Assembly (NCBI RefSeq): GCF_903915725.1
Contig: NZ_CAIWTY010000084.1
Location: forward strand, 62,001-126,000
DNA: 64,000 bases
From: an uncultured Rhodopila sp.
GTDB taxonomy: Bacteria > Pseudomonadota > Alphaproteobacteria > Acetobacterales > Acetobacteraceae
Direction: 5' to 3'
Below the pieces are notes generated by a model that was given only the letters and a program-made list of their open reading frames with translations, searched no databases and had not been told where the DNA came from. Below, piece after piece: positions 54,284 to 63,340 of the stretch. Within the stretch, counting starts at the first letter, position 1. The number at the start of each line of letters is the position of its first letter. The position numbers and the translations under genes are program-made.

Positions 54284-54658
54284 ATGCGTAGCTATGTAAA
54301 TTGGATGGCCGGGCTGGCGCTGTTCGCGGCACCGGGCGTGGCGTTGGCGGCGGCCGACACCGTTCCGCAAGGCCAGCCGGGGGTCGCGGCGCAGGGGGCG
54401 TCAGTCCCCGATGCGGTCATTGGCAAAGCCGGGGCGGCGCTGCGTGACGTCGCGAACCTGCAGGAGAAATACCAGCCTAAGATGGAATCAGCATCGCCGA
54501 AAGACAAGGAGGGACTGTCGGCCCGGGCCAATGCCGAGGCGGTGCAGGCGATCCAGTCGCACGGTCTGTCGATACAGGAATATTCCAGTGTCGTTAGAAT
54601 GGCGCAAACCAATCCGCAATTGAAGCAGCGCCTGCTGGAGGCCGCTAACCAGCAGTAG
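54284..54658 (+). CDS. Exported DUF4168 family protein
   Basis: The 124-residue protein starts at ATG 54284. It has a signal peptide (MRSYVNWMAGLALFAAPGVALA) and the DUF4168 motifs AEAVQAIQSHGLSIQEYSSVVRMAQTNPQLKQRLLEAA. DUF4168 proteins are small periplasmic or secreted helical proteins of unknown function. It follows the related gene by one base, so the two are an operon. Confidence 0.8.
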   Translation: MRSYVNWMAGLALFAAPGVALAAADTVPQGQPGVAAQGASVPDAVIGKAGAALRDVANLQEKYQPKMESASPKDKEGLSARANAEAVQAIQSHGLSIQEYSSVVRMAQTNPQLKQRLLEAANQQ

Positions 54659-54678
54659 GTCTGGCATTCATGCCATCC

Positions 54679-54706
54679 GTCATGGCCCGGATGACCGGGC
54701 CATGAC
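54679..54706. terminator. Convergent hairpin terminator between DUF4168 and phosphodiesterase genes
   Basis: GTCATGGCCCGG and CCGGGCCATGAC form a perfect 12-bp stem with an ATGA loop, followed by GTTTT on the plus strand. It lies 20 bases from the DUF4168 stop and 16 from the end of the opposite gene, so it probably ends both transcripts. Confidence 0.7.
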
Positions 54707-54722
54707 GTTTTGGACCTGATGC

Positions 54723-56327
54723 CTACTTACCCAGCACCTGCGTGCCCTCGGCCCGCACGCCCTTCAGCTTGTTTGGCTCAAGCCCGAGCGCCGCCAGGAT
54801 CGTTGGCGCGATCTGAGTGGTATAGCTGAGTGTTTCCACGATCTGCGCCTTGATGTCCGGCGCCGACACCAACAGCGCAACATTCCGGTCATCGTTGGAA
54901 AATCCGCCATGCTCCGCCAGCTTGCTGCCGCCCGTGCAGATCACGCCGTGATCTGTCACCGCAATGAAATCCGGTACCCGGCTGTTGTCAAATGGGTCGC
55001 CATATAGCGGCGTCAGCGACGTCCGGTCCAGCAGCTCCTGGATATGCAACGTCGTCGCATTGGCCAGCAAATAGGCCTTGGCGGCATCGTAGCTATCCGT
55101 CTGCAAATCCGGCTGCAGCCAAATCAGCGCCTCATCGTCGCAAATCTCGAACCCGCTGGTGCCGAACCCCGGAGTCTTCTGGAACGGCGCATCCGACTGG
55201 ATCACCCGGTCCTTCACGTCGATTGGCGACTGTCCATGTTTGGCACTGACGATAATCAGCGTCGAACTGTCCAGTCCCTTGGCCTTCAATTCCTGCACGA
55301 ACCGCCCGAGCGCCGCATCGACGAACTGGAACTGCAACGTCAGCGCGTTGCCTGGCGTCGCGTTGCTGTCGAGGTAGCCGCCCGTCAGGCTCGGATCATC
55401 GCCATAGCCCGCCTTTGCCAGCTTCTGCCCGACGCTAACCGCCTGGAAATTCATGCCGAAGATCGCCGGAACGCCCGGCGCCGCGGTCTTGGTGCTGTTG
55501 TAGCCGTCGATCCAATTCAGGACGGCGTTCACCTTCAGCGTGTCATAGGTGCGCACCGCGGAATAGCTCGTGGTGTAGTCGTCACCGGTTGGTCCGCCGG
55601 GTATCTGCGAATTGATCTCCGGCGCGAACAGATCGTCGATGCCCTTGCCCGACGGCCCGCTCAACACTTCGTAAGCCGGGTGCTTGTCCGACCAGGCGGT
55701 GATGCCTCCGGCCGCCTTGATGATCTCGAAGATCGTGTTGGTGCGCAGATATTCATGCGGATAAACCGGCTGGCACACCCCGTTTACCAACTTGCGCTGC
55801 ATGTTGTCCGGGTCCAGCTGCGTCAGCACCTGCCCGAGCGTGCCGCCGCCGGTAACGTCCGCAACCAGGGCTGTGGTGAAGTCGTAGCTTTTGTCCAGTT
55901 CCTCGAAGTTGGTCACTTCCGTGCCGATCGTTCCGGTGCAGCCGGGATCGGCCTGGCCCTGGCTGGTGTAGAACGCCTTCGACGGATATTCGGTGCGGTC
56001 GTAGCTATCGTCGTAGAACAGCCCGGCGGTCTTCGGCGAGGCGCCCGTCACCTGCGCGATCATGCCCGGATAGCTGTCGGACGGCGCCGTCGTGAAGGCG
56101 TTCGGGTAGATGATGCCGCTGCCAGCCAGCTTCGCGAAAGCGCTGTCAGGATGGTTCTGGACCCAGTTCGCCAGGTCGATGGCGTGCATGCCGTCAACGC
56201 TGATCAGCAACACATGCTCATAGCGGGAGCCGACTGTCTGTCCACCGGCGGCGGCCTGCGGAGCGCACAGCGACGCCAGGGCCAAAGCCGTTGCAGACGA
56301 AAGCAGATAGTTACGAAGCGAGCACAT
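54723..56327 (-). CDS. Alkaline-phosphatase-superfamily phosphodiesterase, exported
   Basis: It is 534 residues from ATG 56327 (or 547 from 56366). A signal peptide follows (NYLLSSATALALASLCAPQAAA). The superfamily metal-binding pattern is visible: VLLISVDGMHAID at the N-terminus, the nucleophile region TTAPSDSYPGM, YDDSYDR, VSAKHGQSPID and VTDHGV. The type (nucleotide pyrophosphatase, phosphonoacetate hydrolase or similar) cannot be read. The hairpin at 56337-56362 lies in the region where the two candidate starts differ. Confidence 0.83.
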   Translation of the reverse strand: MCSLRNYLLSSATALALASLCAPQAAAGGQTVGSRYEHVLLISVDGMHAIDLANWVQNHPDSAFAKLAGSGIIYPNAFTTAPSDSYPGMIAQVTGASPKTAGLFYDDSYDRTEYPSKAFYTSQGQADPGCTGTIGTEVTNFEELDKSYDFTTALVADVTGGGTLGQVLTQLDPDNMQRKLVNGVCQPVYPHEYLRTNTIFEIIKAAGGITAWSDKHPAYEVLSGPSGKGIDDLFAPEINSQIPGGPTGDDYTTSYSAVRTYDTLKVNAVLNWIDGYNSTKTAAPGVPAIFGMNFQAVSVGQKLAKAGYGDDPSLTGGYLDSNATPGNALTLQFQFVDAALGRFVQELKAKGLDSSTLIIVSAKHGQSPIDVKDRVIQSDAPFQKTPGFGTSGFEICDDEALIWLQPDLQTDSYDAAKAYLLANATTLHIQELLDRTSLTPLYGDPFDNSRVPDFIAVTDHGVICTGGSKLAEHGGFSNDDRNVALLVSAPDIKAQIVETLSYTTQIAPTILAALGLEPNKLKGVRAEGTQVLGK

Positions 56328-56336
56328 CCGGATTTG

Positions 56337-56362
56337 TTTCCCCGTCGTTAAAAACGGGGAAA
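56337..56362 (-). promoter_or_regulatory. Hairpin at the phosphodiesterase 5' end
   Basis: TTTCCCCGT and ACGGGGAAA form a perfect 9-bp stem with an 8-base loop, 10 bases upstream of the ATG at 56327. It either sits in the 5' leader (if 56327 is used) or inside the first codons (if 56366 is used). It could restrict ribosome access. Confidence 0.35.
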
Positions 56363-56451
56363 CCATATGGCCGCGCTCCGGTCACTTGAATGACGCCATT
56401 ATGACAGCCGGATTGCAGCACGGCGATCCGGAGCACATCGGCGTGAAGCGA

Positions 56452-59400
56452 CTAAACCGAGGTCAGCGCTCCGACACTGTCGGCAACTTCCTCGGCCTTG
56501 TGCCGCGCCGCAATCACCATATACACCGCCGGCAGAACGAACAGCGTGAACAGCGTGCCGATGGACAAGCCGCTGGCAATCACCAGGCCCATGTTGAAGC
56601 GCGATGCCGCGCCGGCACCCGATGCCACGATCAGAGGCACCACGCCCAACACCATCGCCGCCGTTGTCATCAGGATCGGCCGCAACCTGATTCCTGCCGC
56701 GTAAATGATCGCTTCCAGTTTCGTGCGGCCCGCCCTTTGCGCTTCGTTGGCAACCTCGACGATCAGGATGCCGTGCTTGCTGATCAGCCCCATCAGCGTA
56801 ACAAGCCCGACCTCGGTGTAGATGTTCAAGGTGGCACCGCCGAGGCCGAGGCTGAGGAACACCAGCGCCCCGGCGACGGACATCGGGATTGAAACCAGAA
56901 TGACCAGCGGATCGCGGAAGCTTTCGAACAACGCCGCCAGCGACAAGAAGATGATGATCAGCGCCAGCAGGAACGTGCCGACGAAGCCGCTGCTTTCCTG
57001 CACGAACTGACGCAGCGGACCGGAATAATCGATCAGCGTGTCATTCGGCAGAGTGCGCGCCGCGATATCCTGCAGCGCCTGCAACGCCTCCGCCTGCGAC
57101 ACCCCCAGCGCCGGGACGCCCTGGATCGTCGCCGAGTTCACCTGCTGGAAATGATTGATCTGCTGCGGCACCGTTTCCTGCCGGACCTTCGCCACCGCGG
57201 AAATCGGTATCGGCGTCCCGTTGATGGTTGCGATCTGATACTTCATCACCTGGTCGATGGTCAGCCGCGAGCGCTGCTGCACTTGCGAAATGACCTTGTA
57301 GGACCGCGATCCCAGACTGAAGTAATTGGTGTAGGCGCCGCCAAGCAAGCCGCCCAGCGCCTCGCCGATTTGACTCATCGACAGGCCAAGTTGGGCGGCC
57401 TTGTCGCGGTCCACTTCAATGACCTGCTGCGGCGCATCGAACTTCAGATCCGTGTCGATGAACAGGAACAGACCGGTCGCCGTGGCGTCGGCGAGGAATT
57501 TGCGTGCCTGGGGGTAAAGCGTCGACAGCGGCTGGGTCGATTTCAAAACGTACTGAATCGGCAGACCTTGCGAACCCGGCAGCGCGGGAGGCAGGAACAC
57601 CGCGATGTTCTGGCCGGCCACGTTTTTAAGTTCCCCCTGAAGCTGCCGCTGGATCGCCATGGCGTCGCGCTTGCGCTGGTCCCAGGGCTTCAGCGTCACG
57701 CCGGCAATCGACATGACGGTGCTTTCGACCTGGAATGTCTGATCCGCCTCCGGAATCTTCGACATGATGCTTTCGACCTGATCGCCGAACAGTTCTTTCT
57801 GTTGCAAGGTCGCATCAGGCGCGGAGGACGGCAGCAGGATGACGACTCCCTGATCCTCTTGGGGCGCCAGTTCGCTGCTGGCGCTGCCATACAGAAAATA
57901 GATGCCGCCGATGACCAGGACCGCGAAGGTCAAGGTGACGGACATGGTGCGCAGGCTGCCGCGCAGCATGCGTTCATAGCCGCGCTGAAGCCGGCTGAAC
58001 GCGCGGTCGATGACCGAGGTGATCCAGTCCTGCACGCCGTGCACCGCGCCCTGCGGATGCGGTCTCAGCAGATAGCCGCACATCATCGGCGACAGGGTCA
58101 GCGCGATGATTGCCGACATCGTAACGGCGCCAACGACGGTGAAGGCGAATTCGGTGAACAGCGCGCCGGTCAGTCCGCCCTGGAAGCCGATGGGCACATA
58201 GACGGCGATCAATACGACGGTCATCGCAATGATCGGGTTGGCGAGTTCGCGCGCCGCCTGGATCGCCGCCTGGCGTGGCCCCAGTCCTTCCTCCATATGG
58301 CGGTTGACGCTTTCCACCACGATGATCGCGTCGTCCACGACAAGCCCGATGGCCAAGACCAATGCCAGCAGCGACAGCAGGTTGATCGAGAAGCCGAACA
58401 CCAGCATCGCCGCGAAGGTGCCGATCAGGGACAATGGAATTGTAATGACCGGGATAACGACGGAGCGGGGCGAGCCGAGGAAGGCGAAGATCACCAGCGT
58501 GACGATCAGCACCGTCTCGCCCAGCGACCGTTCCACCTCATGGATGGAGCTGTTCACGAACACCGTGGAGTCGTAGATGACATCGCCCTGGATGCCCGCC
58601 GGAAGCTGCTGCTTGATCGACGGCAGCACCGCCTTTACCCCGTCGATCACCGCCAGCAGGCTGGCCGATGGCACCGTCTGGATGCCGAGATAGACGCCCT
58701 TGCGGCCGTTATAAGACACGGAGGATTCGTAATCGTCCGATCCGAGCGTGACGTTGGCGACATCGCTCAGGCGGATGATGCCGCCATTGACCTGCTTGAC
58801 CACGAGGTTGCGGAACTCGTCCACCGAATGCAACGTGGTCGAGGCGGTCAGGTTGAACTGCACCATCTGACCCTTGGTGGTGCCGATGCCGGCGATGACG
58901 TTGTTGCTGGCCAGCGCGGTCGCAACATCGGTCGCGGTCAGCCCGTAGGCCGCCAGTTTCGCCGGGTCCAGCCAGGCCCGCATGGCGAAATTCTGTCCAC
59001 CGAGAAGCTCCGCCGTCTGCACGCCCTTCACCGCCTGCAGGCGCGGCTGCACGTTACGGATCAGATAGTCGGTGATCTGGTTCGGTGACAGCTCGTCGCT
59101 GGCGAAACCGATGATCATCGCGTCCAAAGACTGGCCGATGGCTACCGACAGCGTCGGCTGCTGCACGCCTGCGGGCAACTGGTTGATCACCGAATTGATC
59201 TTGGTGGAGATCTCGGTCAGCGCCTTGTCCGGATCGAAGTTCAGGATCAGGTTCGCGGTGATCGTGCTGACCCCGGAGCGGCTGGCCGACGCCAGCGTAT
59301 CGATGCCGTTGGCCTGGGCGATGGCATTCTCCAGCGGCGTGGTCACGAAGCCGGCCACGGTTTCCGGATCAGCACCGTAATAGACGGTGGTGATCGTCAC

Positions 59401-59532
59401 GACCGCGTTCTGGGTCTTCGGGTATTCCAGGATTGGCAGCGAGTAGAACGACTTCAACCCGACGACCAGCAGCATCAGGCTGACCACGCAGGCCAGCACC
59501 GGGCGGCGGATGAAGATATCGGTGAATTTCAT
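56452..59532 (-). CDS. RND efflux pump permease (HAE1 family)
   Basis: It is 1026 residues. This is the inner-membrane proton antiporter of a tripartite multidrug pump. The start KFTDIFIRRPVLACVVSLML is typical, twelve transmembrane segments are present, the proton-relay Asp pair is in GLVVDDAIIVVESVNRH, and porter and docking loops follow (VDRDKAAQLGLSMSQIGEAL). It is transcribed with the adaptor upstream but separated by 198 bases that contain palindromic copy E. Confidence 0.95.
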   Translation of the reverse strand: MKFTDIFIRRPVLACVVSLMLLVVGLKSFYSLPILEYPKTQNAVVTITTVYYGADPETVAGFVTTPLENAIAQANGIDTLASASRSGVSTITANLILNFDPDKALTEISTKINSVINQLPAGVQQPTLSVAIGQSLDAMIIGFASDELSPNQITDYLIRNVQPRLQAVKGVQTAELLGGQNFAMRAWLDPAKLAAYGLTATDVATALASNNVIAGIGTTKGQMVQFNLTASTTLHSVDEFRNLVVKQVNGGIIRLSDVANVTLGSDDYESSVSYNGRKGVYLGIQTVPSASLLAVIDGVKAVLPSIKQQLPAGIQGDVIYDSTVFVNSSIHEVERSLGETVLIVTLVIFAFLGSPRSVVIPVITIPLSLIGTFAAMLVFGFSINLLSLLALVLAIGLVVDDAIIVVESVNRHMEEGLGPRQAAIQAARELANPIIAMTVVLIAVYVPIGFQGGLTGALFTEFAFTVVGAVTMSAIIALTLSPMMCGYLLRPHPQGAVHGVQDWITSVIDRAFSRLQRGYERMLRGSLRTMSVTLTFAVLVIGGIYFLYGSASSELAPQEDQGVVILLPSSAPDATLQQKELFGDQVESIMSKIPEADQTFQVESTVMSIAGVTLKPWDQRKRDAMAIQRQLQGELKNVAGQNIAVFLPPALPGSQGLPIQYVLKSTQPLSTLYPQARKFLADATATGLFLFIDTDLKFDAPQQVIEVDRDKAAQLGLSMSQIGEALGGLLGGAYTNYFSLGSRSYKVISQVQQRSRLTIDQVMKYQIATINGTPIPISAVAKVRQETVPQQINHFQQVNSATIQGVPALGVSQAEALQALQDIAARTLPNDTLIDYSGPLRQFVQESSGFVGTFLLALIIIFLSLAALFESFRDPLVILVSIPMSVAGALVFLSLGLGGATLNIYTEVGLVTLMGLISKHGILIVEVANEAQRAGRTKLEAIIYAAGIRLRPILMTTAAMVLGVVPLIVASGAGAASRFNMGLVIASGLSIGTLFTLFVLPAVYMVIAARHKAEEVADSVGALTSV

Positions 59533-59599
59533 GATCGAACCCGCTGCGAAATGGCCATGTCGTTTCGGTTGTGCGGAGTGGTGGCACGGACGCCGCTTC

Positions 59600-59688
59600 C
59601 CGTCATGGCGGGCGGAGGCCCGCCATCCACGCCTTTACTCGCGTCCGCACCGCAGGGCGTGGATGGTCCGCCTGCGCGGACCATGACG
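59600..59688. repeat. Dispersed palindromic repeat, copy E
   Basis: It runs from CCGTCATGGCGGG to GGACCATGACG. It lies between adaptor and permease genes of one operon, a place where a hairpin would act on the shared mRNA. Confidence 0.75.
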
Positions 59689-59730
59689 TCGAGGGGCCGG
59701 CGGCGGCCGTAAGCCCCAAGCGTAATCACC

Positions 59731-60906
59731 CTAATAATCCGACACCACGGGCGCCGCGTCGGTCGTCGGCTGCACCGCATTATCGATGTGCACCGTTGCC
59801 TTGTTGTGCAGCTTCAACTGCCCGGCGGTTACCACGACATCATGCGGCCCGACACCCTTCAGCACGCTGATCTGGTCGCCGCGCGCATCGCCGGTCTTGA
59901 CGAACTGCTGCACCACCGTGTGCTGATCGTGCCCCTGATCGTCCTTCTCATCATGCAGCACGTAGACCAAGGAGCCGTACGGATTGAACGCCACCGCCGC
60001 CAGCGGAATGGTCACCAGTTGCTGCGACGCCCCCGAAACGGCCGACACGTTCACGAACATCCCCGGCAGCAGCGCCCCGTCCGCGTTCGGAATGGTCGCC
60101 CGCACCTGCAGCATGCGGCTGCTCGAATCCACCTTCGAATTGAACGACGTGACCGTCCCGGCGAAGATCCGGCCCGCATAGGCGTCCGTGGTCACCTCCA
60201 CCTTTTCGCCAACCTTCAAATCACTCAGCGCCTGCTGCGGCAGATAGAAATCCACCAGCATCGGATCGAGCTGCTGCAACGTCACCACCGTCGTGCCGGG
60301 CGCGATATACTGGCCGATATCCACCTGCCGCACCCCAAGCCGCCCGGCGAACGGCGCGCGGATCACCTTCTCCGCCATCACCGCCTGTTGAGCGGCGACC
60401 TGCGCCCGCGCTACCTTCAGGTTCGCCGCGTCGCTGTCCACCGTCGCCTGCGCGATCGCCTTCGCGGCCAACTGCCTCTGGTCGCGCCCCAGCGTCACCG
60501 CCGCCAGATCCGCCGACGCCTGAAGCTGCGCCAGCTTGGCGTCATCGTCGTTCGGCCGCAGCCGCACCAGCACAGTGCCCGCCGGCACGGTCTGCCCTGA
60601 CTCGAACAGGATCTGGTCGACCACCCCGCCAATCTCCGCCGCCAAATCCGCGCCGTTGACGGCCCGGGCGGAGCCGGTGGCGGTCAGCCGCGGCTCCCAC
60701 GCCTGGACCGTGGCCGAAGCCACCGCGACCGTCGGCACCTCCGATCGGATGCTCGCGGTGACCTTTTTCAGGATGCCCGCCTTGAACTGCGCGAAGCCGA
60801 ACAGCCCTGCCGCCAGCAGGCCGACGACCAACAACATCAGCCCCATCCGCAGCCATGTCCGCGGCCGCCGCGTCCTGGTCCGGTCAAGCGTGGTGGCGTC
60901 GTTCAT
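59731..60906 (-). CDS. RND efflux periplasmic adaptor (membrane fusion protein)
   Basis: It is 391 residues from ATG 60906. A signal or anchor helix (about 20-41) is followed by the biotinyl-lipoyl domain (TATGSARAVNGADLAAEIGGVVDQILFESGQTVPAG), an alpha-hairpin (KLAQLQASADLAAVTLGRDQRQL), the second lipoyl half (VIRAPFAGRLGVRQVDIGQYI) and the beta-barrel. It links the permease to the outer-membrane channel. The ATG overlaps the upstream outer-membrane gene's stop by 4 bases. Confidence 0.93.
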   Translation of the reverse strand: MNDATTLDRTRTRRPRTWLRMGLMLLVVGLLAAGLFGFAQFKAGILKKVTASIRSEVPTVAVASATVQAWEPRLTATGSARAVNGADLAAEIGGVVDQILFESGQTVPAGTVLVRLRPNDDDAKLAQLQASADLAAVTLGRDQRQLAAKAIAQATVDSDAANLKVARAQVAAQQAVMAEKVIRAPFAGRLGVRQVDIGQYIAPGTTVVTLQQLDPMLVDFYLPQQALSDLKVGEKVEVTTDAYAGRIFAGTVTSFNSKVDSSSRMLQVRATIPNADGALLPGMFVNVSAVSGASQQLVTIPLAAVAFNPYGSLVYVLHDEKDDQGHDQHTVVQQFVKTGDARGDQISVLKGVGPHDVVVTAGQLKLHNKATVHIDNAVQPTTDAAPVVSDY

Positions 60907-62408
60907 GGATGGAGCACTCCGCAGCATTGGGCGACTTTCGGGTCAACATCGGTCCGGTTCCACCAGCCGCCGCCCAGCGCCTGGAACAGGGCAACCGTAT
61001 CGGTGAAGCGGGCGGCGCGCGCCGTGATCAGGTTCAAACGCGCGGAATAGTCGCTCTGTTCCGCGGTAAGCACGTTCAGGTAGGTGCCCGCGCCGGCACT
61101 GTATTGGGAGCGCGCAACCGCCAGGCTGGCGGCCGCGGTCTTTTGCGCGGCCAGCGCGGCCTGCAGGCTTTCGGCATCCCGCTCGATCGCCACCAGTGCG
61201 TTGGCGACATTCTGGAATGCGGTATTTACCGTGCTGCTGTATTGCGCCGCGGCGACGTCCAGCGCGGCCTGCGCCGCATGCTTGCGGGCCAGCAGCGTAC
61301 CGCCCTCAAAAATCGGCTGCGTCAGGCTGGCGGCGATGCTCCAGACCAGGCCACCCGGCGTGAACACCTGCGAATAGTTGGTGCCCTCGCGGCCGATACT
61401 GCCGGTCAGCGAGATCTGCGGCAGCATGTTCGCGGTGGCCACGCCGACATTCGCGAAGGCCGAGTGCAACAGCGCGCCATACGCCCGGATGTCCGGCCGC
61501 TGCTCGACCAGTTTTGACGGCAGCGACACCGGCAACTCCTCCGGCAGCGTCAGATCATCCAGGTTCAGCGTCGGAGTCGCGTATTGCGCCGGACGTCCGC
61601 CGAGATAGACCGCGAGCTGGTTGCGCTGCTGCTGCAACTGCTTCTCCAGACCGGGCAGCGTGGCGACCTGGGTATCCAGTAGCGATTGCTGCTGCAGCAC
61701 GTCCACCTGGCTGACGCCGCCAAGCTGGAAGCGCTGCCGCACCAGGTTCAGCGCGGCGGTATCGGCGTTGATGATGTCGTGCGTGGTGTCGATCTGCGCC
61801 TGGAGCGAGGCTTCGTTGATCGCGGTGTTGATGACGTTGGCGGCCAGCGTCAGGTCGGTCGCCTCGATTTCGAACTGCTGGTATTCGGCCTGGGCGTTGA
61901 GCTGCTCGATCTGCCGCCGGATGCCGCCGAACGCGTCCAGGGTGTACGACACGTTCACGGCGCCACTGCGAAGCCCGAAGGTCTCCGATCCGCCGGCAGG
62001 GAACCCGAGCGCCGCCAGCGATACGGCCTGGCGCTCCGCCTGGAGATTGAAGCTGGCCTGCGGAAACAGGGAGCCTTGCTCGGCACGGACGTTCTCCCGC
62101 GCCTCGCGCAGCGTCGCCTGGGCGGCGGCGACGTCGGGGTTCGCCTTCAGCGCCTGCGTCACCAGCGAGGTGATCTGCGGCGAATGGAACAACTCCCACC
62201 ACTCGCCGGGGATGTCGCGGCCATCGGCCAGGCGCTGTGCCGCGCCGCCCGCCGTCTTGGCGGAAACAGTCTGTGCGGGCGCGGCCATCTCAGTGAAGCG
62301 CGTGTCGGCGGGTCCGGCAACGGGATGGAAATCCGGACCGACGGTGCAGCCGAGCAGAGAGGCCGTCAGGATCAGCGCGGTCGAAGGGCGGGTGACAACA
62401 AAAGACAT
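60903..62408 (-). CDS. Outer-membrane efflux lipoprotein (OprM/NodT family)
   Basis: It is 501 residues from ATG 62408 (MSFVVTRPSTALILTAS), with a lipobox LLGC for lipidation. Two OEP repeats are clear (about 60-260 and 270-480), including NPDVAAAQATLREARENV and RPDIRAYGALLHSAFANVGVA. It forms the tunnel of the tripartite pump and lies first in the operon. The divergent TetR gene lies 64 bases away. Confidence 0.93.
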   Translation of the reverse strand: MSFVVTRPSTALILTASLLGCTVGPDFHPVAGPADTRFTEMAAPAQTVSAKTAGGAAQRLADGRDIPGEWWELFHSPQITSLVTQALKANPDVAAAQATLREARENVRAEQGSLFPQASFNLQAERQAVSLAALGFPAGGSETFGLRSGAVNVSYTLDAFGGIRRQIEQLNAQAEYQQFEIEATDLTLAANVINTAINEASLQAQIDTTHDIINADTAALNLVRQRFQLGGVSQVDVLQQQSLLDTQVATLPGLEKQLQQQRNQLAVYLGGRPAQYATPTLNLDDLTLPEELPVSLPSKLVEQRPDIRAYGALLHSAFANVGVATANMLPQISLTGSIGREGTNYSQVFTPGGLVWSIAASLTQPIFEGGTLLARKHAAQAALDVAAAQYSSTVNTAFQNVANALVAIERDAESLQAALAAQKTAAASLAVARSQYSAGAGTYLNVLTAEQSDYSARLNLITARAARFTDTVALFQALGGGWWNRTDVDPKVAQCCGVLHP

Positions 62409-62436
62409 GGGCGGGATCAGAATCCTATACCGACGC

Positions 62437-62459
62437 GTCCAGTATGTGATATGCTGGAC
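62437..62459. promoter_or_regulatory. TetR-type operator in the efflux/tetR intergenic region
   Basis: GTCCAGTATGT-G-ATATGCTGGAC is a 23-base inverted repeat with 9 of 11 positions paired, between the divergent pump and regulator genes (64 bases in total). This is the size and place expected for a TetR dimer site controlling both directions. Confidence 0.65.
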
Positions 62460-62472
62460 CAATAAGTCTAGT

Positions 62473-63132
62473 ATGATCGTGAAAGATAATCGTGTGACGC
62501 CGCCTTCCGATAGTCCCCGGCCCGGCCGCCCGAAAGACCGCGCGAAACATGCGGCAATCCTGGAGGCCGCCAGGACGCTGTTCGCCCGCCAACCCTTCGA
62601 TATGGTGACGATGGAGGCGGTGGCGGCACAGGCGGCCGTCTCGAAGATGACGGTTTACAGCCACTTCCACGACAAGGAAACGCTGTTCGAGACGCTCGTC
62701 AGTGCAATCTCCGACCAGATGATCGGCGTGCTGTCAGGCCCCGAACACCAGGGTGCGAGCCTGCGCGAGCGGCTGGAGGCGGTGGGTTGTGACCTGCTGG
62801 GCGTGCTGTTGGGACCCGGCGTCTGCGAGATGGCGCACACCCTGCCCGGGACGCTGCGCACTAATCGCACGCTGGCGTTGCGTTTTTACAACGCCGGCCC
62901 GGGGCGGGTGAGGGCTGCCTTGGCGGCGATCATTGCCGAGGCGGCGAGCCGGGGGGAGCTGTCGGTGGACGATCCCCGGCTGGCTGCCGAGGATCTGGTG
63001 AGTCTATGGGAGGGCAACCGGCCGGCGATGACGACCTTCGGTTTGACCGACCCGGCCTCGCCGGAGGAGATCCGGCAACGCGCCGTGCGGGGGACGGAGG
63101 TGTTCCTGCGGGCGTATCGGCGGGGCGGTTAA
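62473..63132 (+). CDS. TetR/AcrR family regulator
   Basis: It is 219 residues from ATG 62473 (MIVKDNRVTPPS). The N-terminal HTH reads ILEAARTLFARQPFDMVTMEAVAAQAAVSKMTVYSHFHDKETLFE, typical AcrR. The C-terminal ligand-binding domain resembles TetR_C33 types. It lies divergent from the pump operon with a palindrome between, so it very likely represses the pump. The upstream in-frame extension is shadow sequence over the opposite-strand gene. Confidence 0.92.
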   Translation: MIVKDNRVTPPSDSPRPGRPKDRAKHAAILEAARTLFARQPFDMVTMEAVAAQAAVSKMTVYSHFHDKETLFETLVSAISDQMIGVLSGPEHQGASLRERLEAVGCDLLGVLLGPGVCEMAHTLPGTLRTNRTLALRFYNAGPGRVRAALAAIIAEAASRGELSVDDPRLAAEDLVSLWEGNRPAMTTFGLTDPASPEEIRQRAVRGTEVFLRAYRRGG

Positions 63133-63174
63133 ATCAACGGTCGATGAAGCCGACCCGCGGTTTGTGCCTCCCCT

Positions 63175-63260
63175 CGTCATGCCGCCGCAGGTCGGCCTCC
63201 ACGCCTTTGGCCGCGTATGCAGCGCAAGGCGTGGATGGTGCGCCTTCGCGCACCATGACG
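63175..63260. repeat. Dispersed palindromic repeat, copy F
   Basis: It runs from CGTCATGCCGCCGC to GCACCATGACG, in the convergent gap between tetR and the aldolase gene. Confidence 0.7.
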
Positions 63261-63340
63261 ATTGGACGGCAGCCGGTCCGAAAGCCGCTTAACTCAACGT
63301 CTATAGGCCTGCCCCGTCATGACGGAAGGAACGAACACCC

